Shown here one piece after another: positions 27,196 through 36,459 of a stretch of 64,000 nucleotides of DNA. The translations under genes and the position numbers were made by a program. Positions within the stretch are counted from its first letter, which is position 1, and each line of letters starts with the position of its first letter. The notes under the pieces were generated by a model. The model ran no database searches, had not been told where the DNA came from, and worked only from the letters and a program-made list of their open reading frames with translations. Source of the stretch: Microbacterium testaceum (GTDB lineage: Bacteria > Actinomycetota > Actinomycetes > Actinomycetales > Microbacteriaceae). Location of the stretch: positions 62,006 to 126,005 of the forward strand of contig NZ_QDFT01000001.1 in NCBI RefSeq assembly GCF_003075375.1. Reading direction: 5' to 3'.

Positions 27196-28444
27196 AACCG
27201 AACGGTCCGTGCTCGACGAAGCCTGGGGGCGCATCCCCCACACGCGAGAGGTCCAGGCCGAACAGGGCTCTTTCACGCAGACGCGCATCGAACGCGTCAT
27301 CACGCTGATCGTCGGCCCCGGCTCCCTGGTGCTCGGCGCGCAGGCCTTCGCGGCGGCGTTCGGCCCCGGCGACGAGGCCGACGGGTGGCACGTGCCGCTC
27401 GTGGTCGCCGTCTTCCTGCCGCTGGTCGCGATGGTCGTGGCGTGCTCCCTCGGGCGCTTCGCGCGCGTCTTCTCGGGCGTCTTCGCGGTCGTCTTCCTTC
27501 TGGCTCTCGTGGTCTGGCCGGTGGCCACGGCCGGGGGACCGGCCCCGGTGCCGACCGAGAATCCCTGGATCTTCTACCTCGTCAACGTGGCGACGGTGGC
27601 GACCATCGTCGCCTTCCCCCTGTGGCTGCAGGTGGCGTGGACCATCGCCACTCCCGTGATGTTCGGCATCGTCCGGATGATCCAGGTCGGCGGGCGCGGC
27701 GATTTCGTCGTGCCGATCGCGCTCGACGTCTCGTTCGCCCTGATCCTCGGCAGCGTCCTGGTGACCCTCGGGTGGATGTATCGCTCGATCGCCGCGAACG
27801 TCGATCAGGCGCGGGCGTCAGCGGTGTCGAGCTACGCCTCGGCCGCCGCGACCGCGGCCACGGAGCACGAGCGCGTCGCCGTCGCCGCCCTCATGCACGA
27901 CAGCGTGCTCGGCGCGCTCCTCGCCGCCGAGCGCGCGTCCACCCCGCGGGAGCGCACGCTGGCGGTGAGCATGGCCCGTGAGGCCCTGACCCGCCTGGCC
28001 AACGCCGAGAAGGACTCGCTCGAGGGCAGCGACGAGCCGGTTCCGGCCGTGCGTCTCGCCGACGACATCGAGACCGCCGCGCGCGAGCTCGGGGTCGAGC
28101 TGAGCGTCGTGCGCCGCGTCGAAGAGGGGACGCCGCGCGTCCCCGGCCGGGTGGCGCGAGCCCTCGTCCTGGCGGCGATGCAGGCCGTGGCCAACGCCGT
28201 GCAGCACGCCGACGCGCAGGGTCTGACCGTTCAGCTGTCGGGGCACGCGGCGCCGGGCGGCGTGGCCGTGCGGGTGCGCGACACCGGACCCGGGTTCGAC
28301 GTGGCGGCGATCCCGCCCGACCGTCTCGGCATCCGCGGATCCATCGACGCGCGCCTGGCCGCGGTCGGCGGGCGCAGCGAGATCGACTCACAGGCCGGCG
28401 GCACCACGGTGACCCTCGAGTGGGAGAGCGGTGACCGCTGGTGA
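27173..28444 (+). CDS. Membrane sensor histidine kinase
   Basis: 423 residues. About five or six TM helices in residues 40-205, then a short coiled-coil linker and the kinase core. The likely phosphorylated His is H242 in ALMHDSVLGAL, close to HisKA_3-like boxes. The ATPase domain has an N-box around AMQAVANAVQHA and a G-box in RDTGPGFD, with SIDARLAAVGG following. There is no large extracellular sensor domain, so sensing is probably within the membrane. It is cotranscribed with the regulator before it and the membrane protein after it (4-bp GTGA overlap). Confidence 0.9.
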   Translation: MTLPVMVETERSVLDEAWGRIPHTREVQAEQGSFTQTRIERVITLIVGPGSLVLGAQAFAAAFGPGDEADGWHVPLVVAVFLPLVAMVVACSLGRFARVFSGVFAVVFLLALVVWPVATAGGPAPVPTENPWIFYLVNVATVATIVAFPLWLQVAWTIATPVMFGIVRMIQVGGRGDFVVPIALDVSFALILGSVLVTLGWMYRSIAANVDQARASAVSSYASAAATAATEHERVAVAALMHDSVLGALLAAERASTPRERTLAVSMAREALTRLANAEKDSLEGSDEPVPAVRLADDIETAARELGVELSVVRRVEEGTPRVPGRVARALVLAAMQAVANAVQHADAQGLTVQLSGHAAPGGVAVRVRDTGPGFDVAAIPPDRLGIRGSIDARLAAVGGRSEIDSQAGGTTVTLEWESGDRW

Positions 28445-29475
28445 CCGTCCGCTCGATCCTGTCCGTCATCGGTCTCGCCTTCACGGCGTACCTCGCGGCG
28501 CGCGGTCTCATCTGGACGTCGCCCGACACCGTCGAGCGCGGCTGGCTCATCGTGATGGCGCTGCTGCTCTACCTGCCCGTCACGTGGCTGTGGATCTTCG
28601 CGATCGGCGCGCGCGACCGCCGTACCGAGGCGACGGCCACGACTCCGGCGATGCTCCCCGGCTGGGGCGTCGTCCTCGCCCTGCTCGTCACCGTCGTGGT
28701 CTCGAACGCGCCGTTCCTCGCCGTGTCGGAGTCCGGCCGCACCCAGCCGTTCGTGACCTGGGTGATCGGCGCGATCGGCGCCCTCATGACGATCGTCATG
28801 GTGCGGCGGCGCCCCGTCGTCGCGTGGACGGGCATGGGCATCCTGACCGTGTCGACCTCGATCTGGCTCGGTCCGCTGCAGGCGCTGAGTCTGGGGCTGG
28901 TCGGTTCGTTCGTGTGGGTGACGGCGGCGCAGCTGGTCACGATCGCGCTGGACCGCGCGGCGCGGGATGCCGAACGACTGGCCGAGCTGCAGCAGGCGGC
29001 GTCGGCGTGGCAGGCGTCGCAGAGCGGTCGTCAGCGCGAGCGTCGACTGCACGTGCAGCGCGCGCTGCAGGCCGCGGGACCGATCCTTGCGCGGACGATC
29101 GAGAACGGCGGCAATCTGCGCCCGGCCGACAAGCAGGCCGCGCGCCGCGCCGAGGCGAGCCTGCGCGACGAACTGCGCGGCACCCGCCTGCTCGACGACG
29201 GCGTCCGCGCCGAGATCGACGCGGCCCGTCGCCGGGGCGCGGCCGTCAGCCTGTTCGACGAGGGGGGTCTCGAGGGCCTTGCCGTGTCGGATCTGGACTG
29301 CATCCGCAGCGAGCTCGCGCGGATCCTGCGGGAGTCGGTGTCGGATCGCGTCATCATCCGCACGTCGCCGCACCACGAGGTCGCGGTGACCGTCGTCGGA
29401 CGCTCCGCGGGCGACGCCGCGGGTGGGGACGACGACAACGTCGACCTGTGGCGCGAGATCCGTCGCCCGCGCTGA
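28441..29475 (+). CDS. Membrane protein, third partner of the two-component operon
   Basis: 344 residues, not assigned to a named family. The N-terminal half has about six TM helices (residues 5-160). The cytoplasmic half starts with a charged helix rich in Ala/Gln/Arg (about 165-215) and continues about 125 residues with no ATP-binding G-box or phosphorylatable H-box that I can see. In shape it mirrors the neighbouring kinase without its catalytic motifs. The start overlaps the kinase stop (GTGA), which means strict coupling. It could be a degenerate kinase or an accessory sensor. Confidence 0.75.
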   Translation: MTVRSILSVIGLAFTAYLAARGLIWTSPDTVERGWLIVMALLLYLPVTWLWIFAIGARDRRTEATATTPAMLPGWGVVLALLVTVVVSNAPFLAVSESGRTQPFVTWVIGAIGALMTIVMVRRRPVVAWTGMGILTVSTSIWLGPLQALSLGLVGSFVWVTAAQLVTIALDRAARDAERLAELQQAASAWQASQSGRQRERRLHVQRALQAAGPILARTIENGGNLRPADKQAARRAEASLRDELRGTRLLDDGVRAEIDAARRRGAAVSLFDEGGLEGLAVSDLDCIRSELARILRESVSDRVIIRTSPHHEVAVTVVGRSAGDAAGGDDDNVDLWREIRRPR

Positions 29476-29618
29476 GTCGCCGCCCCGAGCGAGGGGTGCG
29501 CGCGCGTCGGTCCTCGGCGTGCCAGACCCACCACCCCTGCGGTCCGGTGGTCCTCATCGACACAGGGGGGGTGGGGGATCCGTCGACAAATACCGTTACC
29601 GCCGCAGGGGAGGTGGGG

Positions 29619-29680
29619 GTGAGGGGCGGCGTAGTCGCCGGCCCCTCACCCGGGTGGACGGTTACCCGAAAACCGTCCAC
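29619..29680. terminator. Two consecutive hairpins between convergent genes
   Basis: The 315-bp gap 29476-29790 has no gene. GTGAGGGGC..GGCG-tagt-CGCC..GCCCCTCAC (29619-29649, one bulge) is followed 4 nt later by GTGGACGGTT-acccgaa-AACCGTCCAC (29654-29680, perfect 10 bp). A smaller GCCGG/CCGGC pair follows at about 29684-29695. This is a likely bidirectional terminator for the two-component operon and the carboxylase epsilon gene. Confidence 0.7.
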
Positions 29681-29790
29681 GCGGCCGGAACCGGCTCGAG
29701 AGAGCGGACCGACCGAACGCGTGATGCGTTCCAGCTCCTCCAGTATTCGGCACCCGACGAGCGCCGTCTGTAGGTATTTCGGGGGACAGT

Positions 29791-30039
29791 TCAGCCGGTG
29801 AAGCCGTGCCAGCCGGCGCCGCGGTCCAGCGGGGTGCGCAGGCCGCGGGCCGACAGCTCCCACCGCGACCGGGCAGCGACGTCGGGGACGGTCGCCTCGG
29901 CCACCTCGCGCACGTACGACTCGGTGACCACGACGATCGCCGCGGCCAGCTCCTCTTCGGTGGGCGTGCCGCGCACGACCTCCGCCACGACGGGCGGCAG
30001 GCCGGCGCCGGGCGCGACCTCGGGGGCGGTGTCGCTCAC
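29791..30039 (-). CDS. accE: Acyl-CoA carboxylase epsilon subunit
   Basis: 82 residues, a small Actinobacteria-specific subunit that stimulates the beta-subunit carboxyltransferase. The signature [15 protein letters not shown] lies at about residues 21-35, followed by a C-terminal W-rich tail ([11 protein letters not shown]...GWHG). GTG 30039 overlaps the beta-subunit stop by 4 bp (GTGA), which fixes the start. Longer frames upstream are shadows of the beta-subunit gene. Confidence 0.9.
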   Translation of the reverse strand: MSDTAPEVAPGAGLPPVVAEVVRGTPTEEELAAAIVVVTESYVREVAEATVPDVAARSRWELSARGLRTPLDRGAGWHGFTG

Positions 30040-31625
30040 AGCGGGATGTTCCCGTGCTTCTTGGCCGGCAGGCTCGCGCGCTTGTTGCGGAGGGCGCGCA
30101 GGGCCTTGGCGATCGACACGCGCGTCTGCGCGGGCTCGATGATGCCGTCGAGCTCCCCGCGCTCGGCGGCGAGGAACGGGGATGCCACGTTGTAGGTGTA
30201 CTCGTTCGCGAGCCGCGTGCGCACGGCGGCGACGTCCTCGCCGGCCTCTTCGGCGCGTTTGATCTCGCCGCGGTAGAGGATGTTGACCGCGCCCTGGCCG
30301 CCCATGACGGCGATCTCGGCCGTGGGCCAGGCGAGGTTGATGTCGGCGCCCAGCTGCTTGGAGCCCATGACGATGTACGCGCCGCCGTAGGCCTTGCGCA
30401 GGATCACCGTCACCAGCGGGACGGTGGCCTCGGCGTAGGCGTACAGCAGCTTCGCGCCGCGGCGGATGACACCGGTCCACTCCTGGTCGGTGCCGGGGAG
30501 GTAGCCGGGCACGTCGACGAGCGTCACGATCGGGATCGAGAACGCGTCGCAGAAGCGCACGAAACGGCTGGCCTTCTCGCCCGCGTCGATGTTGAGCGTG
30601 CCGGCCATCTGCGAGGGCTGGTTGGCGATGACGCCCACGGTGCGTCCCTCGATGCGGCCGAAGCCGATCACGATGTTGGGGGCGAACAGCGGCTGCACCT
30701 CGAGGAACTCCCCGGCGTCCACGATGCCCGCGATGACGGTGTGGATGTCGTAGGGCTGGTTGGGGGAGTCGGGGATGATCGTGTTCAGCGAGCGATCGGC
30801 ATCCGTCGTCTCGAACTCGAACGGGGTGTCGTAGACGGGGATCTCGGCCAGGTTGTTGTCGGGCAGGTAGCCGATCAGGCCGCGCGCGTAGTCGATCGCG
30901 TCGTCCTCGTCGTCGGCGAGGTAGTGCGAGACGCCCGAGCGGGTGTTGTGCGTGTGGGCGCCGCCGAGCTCCTCCATGCCGACGTCCTCGCCGGTGACGG
31001 TCTTGATGACGTCGGGGCCGGTCACGAACATCTGGCTGGTCTTGTCGACCATGATCACGAAGTCGGTGAGGGCGGGGGAGTACACCGCTCCACCGGCGGC
31101 GGGTCCCATGATGATCGAGATCTGCGGGATCACGCCCGAGGCGGCGGTGTTGAGGCGGAAGATCTCGCCGTACTTGCCGAGTGCGACCACGCCCTCCTGG
31201 ATGCGGGCGCCGCCGGAATCCAGGATGCCGATGATCGGGATGCCGCTGCGCAGCGCCAGCTCCATCACCTTGATGATCTTGTCGCCAGCGACCTCGCCGA
31301 GCGATCCGCCGAAGGTCGAGAAGTCCTGCGCGTACACGGCGACCGTACGGCCGTGGATCGTGCCCGTGCCCGTGACGACCGAGTCGCCGTAGGGACGGGA
31401 CTTGTCCATGCCGAAGGCCGTCGTACGGTGGCGCACGTATTCGTCGAGCTCGACGAACGAGCCGGGGTCGACCAGCATCTCGAGGCGCTCGCGGGCGGTG
31501 AGCTTGCCCTTCGCGTGCTGCTTGTCGCGGGCGGTGGCTTCGGCATCGACGACCGCCTCTTGGAACCTGTTGCGCAGGTCCGCGATCTTGCCGGCGGTGG
31601 TGTAGAGATCGGGCTGGTCGGTCAC
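30036..31625 (-). CDS. accD: Acyl-CoA carboxylase beta subunit (carboxyltransferase)
   Basis: 529 residues, AccD5/PccB type. It transfers carboxylate from biotin to acetyl- or propionyl-CoA. Both crotonase-fold halves are visible: an N-terminal part with [10 protein letters not shown] and [17 protein letters not shown], and a C-terminal part with [31 protein letters not shown] and [18 protein letters not shown] 31625 was chosen because the family's N-terminus ([14 protein letters not shown]) begins just after it. It has a TAGGGT box 7 nt upstream, divergent from the biotin ligase gene. Confidence 0.95.
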   Translation of the reverse strand: MTDQPDLYTTAGKIADLRNRFQEAVVDAEATARDKQHAKGKLTARERLEMLVDPGSFVELDEYVRHRTTAFGMDKSRPYGDSVVTGTGTIHGRTVAVYAQDFSTFGGSLGEVAGDKIIKVMELALRSGIPIIGILDSGGARIQEGVVALGKYGEIFRLNTAASGVIPQISIIMGPAAGGAVYSPALTDFVIMVDKTSQMFVTGPDVIKTVTGEDVGMEELGGAHTHNTRSGVSHYLADDEDDAIDYARGLIGYLPDNNLAEIPVYDTPFEFETTDADRSLNTIIPDSPNQPYDIHTVIAGIVDAGEFLEVQPLFAPNIVIGFGRIEGRTVGVIANQPSQMAGTLNIDAGEKASRFVRFCDAFSIPIVTLVDVPGYLPGTDQEWTGVIRRGAKLLYAYAEATVPLVTVILRKAYGGAYIVMGSKQLGADINLAWPTAEIAVMGGQGAVNILYRGEIKRAEEAGEDVAAVRTRLANEYTYNVASPFLAAERGELDGIIEPAQTRVSIAKALRALRNKRASLPAKKHGNIPL

Positions 31626-31638
31626 GCTTTCCACCCTA
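31626..31638 (-). promoter_or_regulatory. Near-leaderless promoter -10 box of accD
   Basis: TAGGGT (31633-31638) is followed by 7 nt (GGAAAGC) and GTG. The GGAAAG could also serve as a weak ribosome binding site. Confidence 0.5.
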
Positions 31639-31771
31639 GCGACCGCACCGGCACCGACGTTGGAGGGTGCAGACAAGCCACGGGCGAGGGTGCTGTGGCA
31701 TCCATCCATCGCAACACCCCCGCGGGTCGCCCGGGATGGGCCGGGGGATGCCACGACCCTGCCGGGATGCC

Positions 31772-31783
31772 TAGGGTGTGCTC
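31772..31783 (+). promoter_or_regulatory. Leaderless promoter -10 box of birA
   Basis: TAGGGT (31772-31777) + GTGCTC + ATG 31784. The hexamer is the same as that of the divergent accD. Three full copies of GGCATCC/GGATGCC (31697, 31746, 31764) lie in the 158-bp divergent region. Confidence 0.6.
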
Positions 31784-32566
31784 ATGCCGATCCCCGCCGC
31801 CGGATACCCGCGAGCCGCCGCCCACAGTCCCCGCGTCCAGGTCGTCGAGACCACCGACTCCACCAACGCGGACGTCGTCGCCGCCGTCATGGCCGACCCC
31901 GCGGGGTGGCCGCACCTGTCGTTGCTCGTGACCGACGATCAACGCGCCGGGCGCGGTCGTCTCGATCGCTCGTGGACGGCTCCGGCCGGTACCGCCCTGG
32001 CCGTCTCGGTCGTCGTCGACGCCTCGACGATCCCCACCGCGCTGCGGGGGTGGATCCCGCTCGTGGCGGGAGCGGCGATGACCACGGCGGTGCGCCGCCA
32101 ACTCGCCGGTCACGGCGCGGAGGCGCAGCTGAAGTGGCCGAACGACGTGCTCGTGGACGGCGGCAAGATCTGCGGCATCCTGGCCGAAGCCGTCCCCGGA
32201 ACCTTCGACACGGTCGTCGTCGGCGCGGGCGTCAACACGCGGATGAGTCGGGCCGACCTGCCCGTCACGACGGCGACCTCGTTCGCCGCCATCGGCGTCG
32301 AGTGCGACGACGACCGCCTGCTGGCCGATTACCTCGAGCACCTGGGCGACGCCGTCGCGCGGCTCGCTCGCGGAGAGGGCGACCGCGTGCACCACGACGT
32401 CGAGAAGCTGTGCGCGACCGTCGGTCGTCAGGTGACGGTGTCGATGCCCGACGGCTCGACGCTCGCCGGCACCGCCGTGCGCCTGGACGGCGACGGCCGC
32501 CTGGTCGTCGAGTCGGGCACGCTCGAGACCGTCGTCTCGGCGGGCGACGTGGTGCACGTGCGCTGA
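31784..32566 (+). CDS. birA: Biotin--[acetyl-CoA-carboxylase] ligase
   Basis: 260 residues, a monofunctional ligase without the N-terminal HTH of repressor-type BirA. It attaches biotin to K554 of the carboxylase alpha subunit. The biotin/adenylate loop is AGRGRLDRSW. Further marks are KWPNDV, the GGKICGILAE loop and GAGVNT; an SH3-like C-terminal cap covers about 210-260. ATG 31784 was preferred to GTG 31778 because the -10 box is 6 nt upstream. It is divergent from the carboxylase beta gene. Confidence 0.94.
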   Translation: MPIPAAGYPRAAAHSPRVQVVETTDSTNADVVAAVMADPAGWPHLSLLVTDDQRAGRGRLDRSWTAPAGTALAVSVVVDASTIPTALRGWIPLVAGAAMTTAVRRQLAGHGAEAQLKWPNDVLVDGGKICGILAEAVPGTFDTVVVGAGVNTRMSRADLPVTTATSFAAIGVECDDDRLLADYLEHLGDAVARLARGEGDRVHHDVEKLCATVGRQVTVSMPDGSTLAGTAVRLDGDGRLVVESGTLETVVSAGDVVHVR

Positions 32567-32616
32567 CCCGCGACGCGCCGGGGCGTGGCATCGGCTGACT
32601 CACGGCATCCGCACCG

Positions 32617-32628
32617 CACAATGAAGGG
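32617..32628 (+). promoter_or_regulatory. Leaderless promoter -10 box of the PH-domain gene
   Basis: CACAAT (32617-32622) + GAAGGG + GTG 32629. GGCATCC lies 7 bp upstream of the box. Confidence 0.5.
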
Positions 32629-33186
32629 GTGAGTCAGCCGTCGAGCTCGATCGGACGCCCGCGCATGCCGGCGCCGGGCACGGCGGCGCCCGAGCTGCGC
32701 ATCGCCCGTCTGCGCGCGCACGCGCGGCGCCTGTTCTGGTCGGCCCTGGTGCTGATCGCGGTGTCGGGGGCCACGGCGTTCTTCTACGACAACCTGCCCG
32801 CACCGTACGAGAACTGGATGCTGCTGAGCGCGGCGGGAGTCCTCGTGCTGCTGCTCGTGGTCGTGCCGTTCTTCGTGTGGCTCTCGCACACCTGGACCAT
32901 CACCACGCGGCGCGTCATCGAGCGGTCGGGGCCCTTCGGCGGCACGCAGCGCGAGATCTCGCACGTGCGGGGCTACGCGATCCAGATGCGCCGCGGCATC
33001 CTGCAGCGTCTGTGGGGAGCGGGCTCGCTCACCCTGTCGAACGGTGTCGAGCCGCCGTTGCGCATGAAGAACATCCCCCACGCGGTCCTCGTGCACGAGA
33101 CGCTCGTCGACCAGGTCGAGGTCAACCAGATCCTGGCGCACCGCGATTCGCAGACGTTCGGCTCGGGCGCGGTCGGCGGGTACTGA
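32629..33186 (+). CDS. Membrane protein with bacterial PH (YdbT-like) domain
   Basis: 185 residues. Two TM helices about residues 36-55 and 65-90. The bacterial PH-like fold follows: TWTITTRRVIERSGPFGG, REISHVRGYAIQMRRGI, then GSLTLSNG and a basic strand RMKNIP. Members of this family are found widely in actinobacteria; the function is unknown. It stands alone between birA and purK, all rightward. Confidence 0.8.
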   Translation: MSQPSSSIGRPRMPAPGTAAPELRIARLRAHARRLFWSALVLIAVSGATAFFYDNLPAPYENWMLLSAAGVLVLLLVVVPFFVWLSHTWTITTRRVIERSGPFGGTQREISHVRGYAIQMRRGILQRLWGAGSLTLSNGVEPPLRMKNIPHAVLVHETLVDQVEVNQILAHRDSQTFGSGAVGGY

Positions 33187-33260
33187 CACCGGATCCGGGC
33201 CGAGCCCGTCGCAGCCCACGCCCCGCACAGGCCCTCGGGTCGCGCGGCCGCGCGTGCCCG

Positions 33261-33290
33261 GACAGAATGGATGCCGACGGAAGGAGCGGC
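33261..33290 (+). promoter_or_regulatory. purK promoter -10 region and Shine-Dalgarno
   Basis: The same GACAGAATGGATGCC 15-mer as before lpdA, but here it is followed by a real leader with GGAAGGAG (33279-33286) and ATG 33291. If CAGAAT is the -10 box, the leader is only about 18 nt. Confidence 0.5.
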
Positions 33291-34424
33291 ATGGCGCTGC
33301 GAGTCGGAGTGGTCGGTGGCGGACAGCTGGCGCGGATGATGATCGCGCCCGCCGTGGAGCTCGGGGTCGAGATCCGCGTCCTGGCCGAGCAGGAGGGCAT
33401 GTCGGCGGCGATCGCCGCGACCGCGGTGGGCGACTACCGCGACGCCGAGACCGTGCTCTCCTTCGCGCGCGACGTCGACGTGATCACCTTCGACCACGAG
33501 CACGTGCCGCAGGACGTGCTCGCCGCCCTCGTCGACGCGGGCGTGTCGGTGCACCCCGGACCCGCGCCGCTGGGCGTCGCCCAGGACAAGCTGGTCATGC
33601 GCGCCAAGATGGCCGAGCTCGGACTTCCGCAGCCGGACTGGGCGGCCGTGTCCGACACCGCCGCGCTGCAGGACTTCCTCGACGCCCACGGCGGCCGAGG
33701 CGTGGTCAAGACACCGCGCGGCGGCTACGACGGCAAGGGTGTGCGGGTGGTGTCCGCGGCGACCGAGGCGGACGACTGGTTCGCCGCCCTCGCCGAGGAC
33801 GCCAACGGCGGGGCGCTGCTCGTCGAAGAACTGGTCGACTTCACGCGCGAGCTCGCCCAGCAGGTCGCGCGCCGCCCGTCGGGCGAGGTGCGCGCTTATC
33901 CCGTCGTCGAGACGGTGCAGCGCGGCGGCGTCTGCGCCGAGGTGGTCGCTCCCGCCCCGCGCGCCGACGAGCGGGTGCAGCGCGTCGCGGCGCAGATCGG
34001 GGTGGCGGTGGCCGAGGGGCTCGGCGTCACCGGCATGCTGGCCGTCGAGCTGTTCGAGACGACGGACGAGCGCATCCTCATCAACGAGCTCGCGATGCGC
34101 CCCCACAACAGCGGCCACTGGACCCAGGACGGCGCGGTCACCAGCCAGTTCGAGCAGCACCTGCGCGCGGTGCTCGACCTGCCCCTGGGAGCGACGGATG
34201 CCGTGGCCGACTGGACCGTGATGATCAACGTGCTCGGGGGGCCCGCCGAGGGCACGCTCGAGGAGCGTTTCGCCGGGGCGATGGCGGCCCACCCCGCCGC
34301 CAAGATCCACACCTACGGCAAGGCGCCGCGGCCCGGGCGCAAGGTGGGGCACGTCAACGTCGTCGGCGACGACCTCGACGACGTCGTCTACGAGGGACGC
34401 GCGGCGGCCGCTTTCTTCGACTGA
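33291..34424 (+). CDS. purK: 5-(carboxyamino)imidazole ribonucleotide synthase
   Basis: 377 residues. Purine biosynthesis step AIR + ATP + bicarbonate to N5-CAIR. ATP-grasp enzyme: N-terminal VGVVGGGQLARMM, the FDHEHVP motif, the grasp segment VVKTPRGGYDGKG, the metal-binding region NELAMRPHNSGHWT, and a C-terminal domain with NVLGG. The purE partner follows 59 bp downstream with its own -10 box. Confidence 0.96.
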   Translation: MALRVGVVGGGQLARMMIAPAVELGVEIRVLAEQEGMSAAIAATAVGDYRDAETVLSFARDVDVITFDHEHVPQDVLAALVDAGVSVHPGPAPLGVAQDKLVMRAKMAELGLPQPDWAAVSDTAALQDFLDAHGGRGVVKTPRGGYDGKGVRVVSAATEADDWFAALAEDANGGALLVEELVDFTRELAQQVARRPSGEVRAYPVVETVQRGGVCAEVVAPAPRADERVQRVAAQIGVAVAEGLGVTGMLAVELFETTDERILINELAMRPHNSGHWTQDGAVTSQFEQHLRAVLDLPLGATDAVADWTVMINVLGGPAEGTLEERFAGAMAAHPAAKIHTYGKAPRPGRKVGHVNVVGDDLDDVVYEGRAAAAFFD

Positions 34425-34471
34425 CCGGATGCCGAGAGCGCGCCGCTCCGCGATCTTCCAGCGAGCCGCTC

Positions 34472-34483
34472 TAGCCTGGACCG
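34472..34483 (+). promoter_or_regulatory. Leaderless promoter -10 box of purE
   Basis: TAGCCT (34472-34477) + GGACCG + GTG 34484. Confidence 0.6.
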
Positions 34484-34999
34484 GTGACCCGGCCGCTGCA
34501 TTCTTCCGAGACGCCCGTGGTCGGCGTCGTCATGGGCTCCGACTCCGACTGGCGCGTGATGAGCGACGCCTCGCAGGTGCTGACGGAGTTCGGCATCCCG
34601 CACGAGGTCGAGGTGGTGTCGGCCCATCGCACCCCCGACAAGCTCGTGCGATACGGGCGCGAGGCGCGCGGCCGCGGTCTGCGGGCGATCATCGCCGGCG
34701 CCGGGGGAGCCGCGCACCTGCCGGGCATGTTGGCATCCGTCACCGCTCTTCCGGTGATCGGCGTGCCGGTGCAGCTCGCCACGCTGGACGGGCTCGACTC
34801 GCTGCTGAGCATCGTGCAGATGCCCGCGGGCATCCCCGTCGCGACCGTGTCGATCAACGGTGCCAAGAACGCGGGCCTGCTCGCCGCGCGGATCCTGGGC
34901 AGCGCCGATGACGCGCTCACCGAGAGGGTCGAGGCCTACGCCCGCGACCTCGAAGGTCAGGTGGAAGAGAAGAACCGGCGGCTGAAGGAGTCCCTGTGA
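34484..34999 (+). CDS. purE: N5-carboxyaminoimidazole ribonucleotide mutase
   Basis: 171 residues, class I PurE. It rearranges N5-CAIR to CAIR. Marks: [10 protein letters not shown] at the N-terminus, the active SAHRTPDKL with its conserved His, [15 protein letters not shown], and [22 protein letters not shown]. It follows purK and overlaps the LCP gene by 4 bp (GTGA), which links purine synthesis and a cell-wall gene in one message. Confidence 0.97.
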   Translation: MTRPLHSSETPVVGVVMGSDSDWRVMSDASQVLTEFGIPHEVEVVSAHRTPDKLVRYGREARGRGLRAIIAGAGGAAHLPGMLASVTALPVIGVPVQLATLDGLDSLLSIVQMPAGIPVATVSINGAKNAGLLAARILGSADDALTERVEAYARDLEGQVEEKNRRLKESL

Positions 35000-36459
35000 C
35001 CCTCGCCGCCGCACGCCCGCGCACGCAGACCCCGCTCATGGAGTCGCGTCCGCTGCGTCATCCGGATGCCACCTCCGCCGCCGTCATGACGCGCCGCGGG
35101 TGGTGGCTCGTCGTGCTCAACTTCGTCCTGCCCGGTTCGGCGCAGGTGCTCGCCGGCAACCGGCGACTGGGTCGTTTCGGCCTCGGCGCGACGCTGGCGA
35201 TGTGGACCGTGCTGATCCTCGCGGGGGCCACCGCTCTGCTCTCGCCGAGCGTCCTGTTCGCGATCGCGACGGGCTCGTTCGTCCCCGAGTTCCTGTCGTG
35301 GTTCCGGCCGCTTCCGCTGACGATCGTGCAGATCGCCCTGATCGGCTACCTGGTGCTCTGGATCGTGCTGACCATCGACACCCTGCGGCTCGTTCGCCTG
35401 GTGCGCGTGGGCGCGATCTCGCGCGTCGCGATGGTCATCGTGTCGGTGGGTCTGCTCGTGCTCTCGGGCTCCGGAGCAGCCTGGGCGGCGCAGGCCGCCG
35501 GGACCACGCGCGACGCGTTCGCGGAACTGTTCGGCGAGTCCGCACCCGTCGTTCCCCCGTCCGACGGGTACTACAACATCCTGTTGCTCGGCGCCGACTC
35601 GGGCGAGGGCCGCGACTCGATGCGCTTCGACAGCATCTCGGTCGTGTCCATCAACGCCGACACGGGCGCGACGACGATCACCGGCATCCCGCGCGACATG
35701 CCGCACTTCCCGTTCGCCCCCGGTCCCATGCAGGACGAGTACCCGAACGGTCACACGGGCTACGCCAATGCCACGTGCGGGTGGGGGAGCGGCATCAATC
35801 AGCTCAAGACCGAGGTCGAGATCTGCCAGGACGGCAACAAGCTGTATCCCGACGCGAAGTCGCAGGGTTCGGAGCCGGGGGTCGAGGCGACCAAGGATGC
35901 CGCCGAGGGGATCATGGGCATCCAGATCCCCTACTACGTCCTCATCGACATGAAGGGCTTCGCCGACCTGGTCGACGCGCTCGGCGGCGTCGACATCGAC
36001 GTCAAGGAGCGCCTGCCCAAGGGCGGTCCGGCTTACGACGGCCAGCCCGTCGACGACTGGGCGTTCGGCTGGGTCGAGGCCGGGCAGCAGCACATGGACG
36101 GCGACACCGCGCAGTGGTACGCCCGCTCGCGCTACACGACGAGCGACTTCGACCGCATGCGCCGCCAGCGCGAGCTGCAAGAGGCGATCCTGGCCCAGAC
36201 CAACCCCCAGAACGTGCTGGCGCATTTCCAAGAGGTCGCCGCCGCCGGGACGAACATCGTCCAGACCGACCTGCCGCAGGGCCTCATCGCCCCGACCCTG
36301 GTCAATCTCGCCCTCAAGGCGAAGGATCAGCCGGTGCAGACGCTCGAGCTCACCCCCGAGGGCGGCGTCGACGAGTTCGACCCCGACTACAACCAGGTGA
36401 AGCAGATGGTGAAAGACAAGCTGCACCCACCGACCGAGACGGAGGCGCCGACCTCGTGA
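34996..36459 (+). CDS. LytR-CpsA-Psr (LCP) family cell-wall glycopolymer ligase
   Basis: 487 residues. It probably attaches secreted glycopolymers (wall teichoic acid-like or capsular) to peptidoglycan. About four N-terminal TM helices lie in residues 20-160, more than in the classical one-TM form, then the extracellular LCP domain about 190-380. Marks: [32 protein letters not shown], a [10 protein letters not shown] strand and [24 protein letters not shown]. The Arg residues bind the pyrophosphate. It sits at the border of the polysaccharide locus, whose products it may ligate. GTG overlap with the glycosyltransferase downstream. Confidence 0.92.
   Translation: MTLAAARPRTQTPLMESRPLRHPDATSAAVMTRRGWWLVVLNFVLPGSAQVLAGNRRLGRFGLGATLAMWTVLILAGATALLSPSVLFAIATGSFVPEFLSWFRPLPLTIVQIALIGYLVLWIVLTIDTLRLVRLVRVGAISRVAMVIVSVGLLVLSGSGAAWAAQAAGTTRDAFAELFGESAPVVPPSDGYYNILLLGADSGEGRDSMRFDSISVVSINADTGATTITGIPRDMPHFPFAPGPMQDEYPNGHTGYANATCGWGSGINQLKTEVEICQDGNKLYPDAKSQGSEPGVEATKDAAEGIMGIQIPYYVLIDMKGFADLVDALGGVDIDVKERLPKGGPAYDGQPVDDWAFGWVEAGQQHMDGDTAQWYARSRYTTSDFDRMRRQRELQEAILAQTNPQNVLAHFQEVAAAGTNIVQTDLPQGLIAPTLVNLALKAKDQPVQTLELTPEGGVDEFDPDYNQVKQMVKDKLHPPTETEAPTS

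Noticed and set aside
31626..31754. Longer accD start at 31754
   Set aside because: It would run through the divergent promoter region, and the extra 43 residues lack family similarity.
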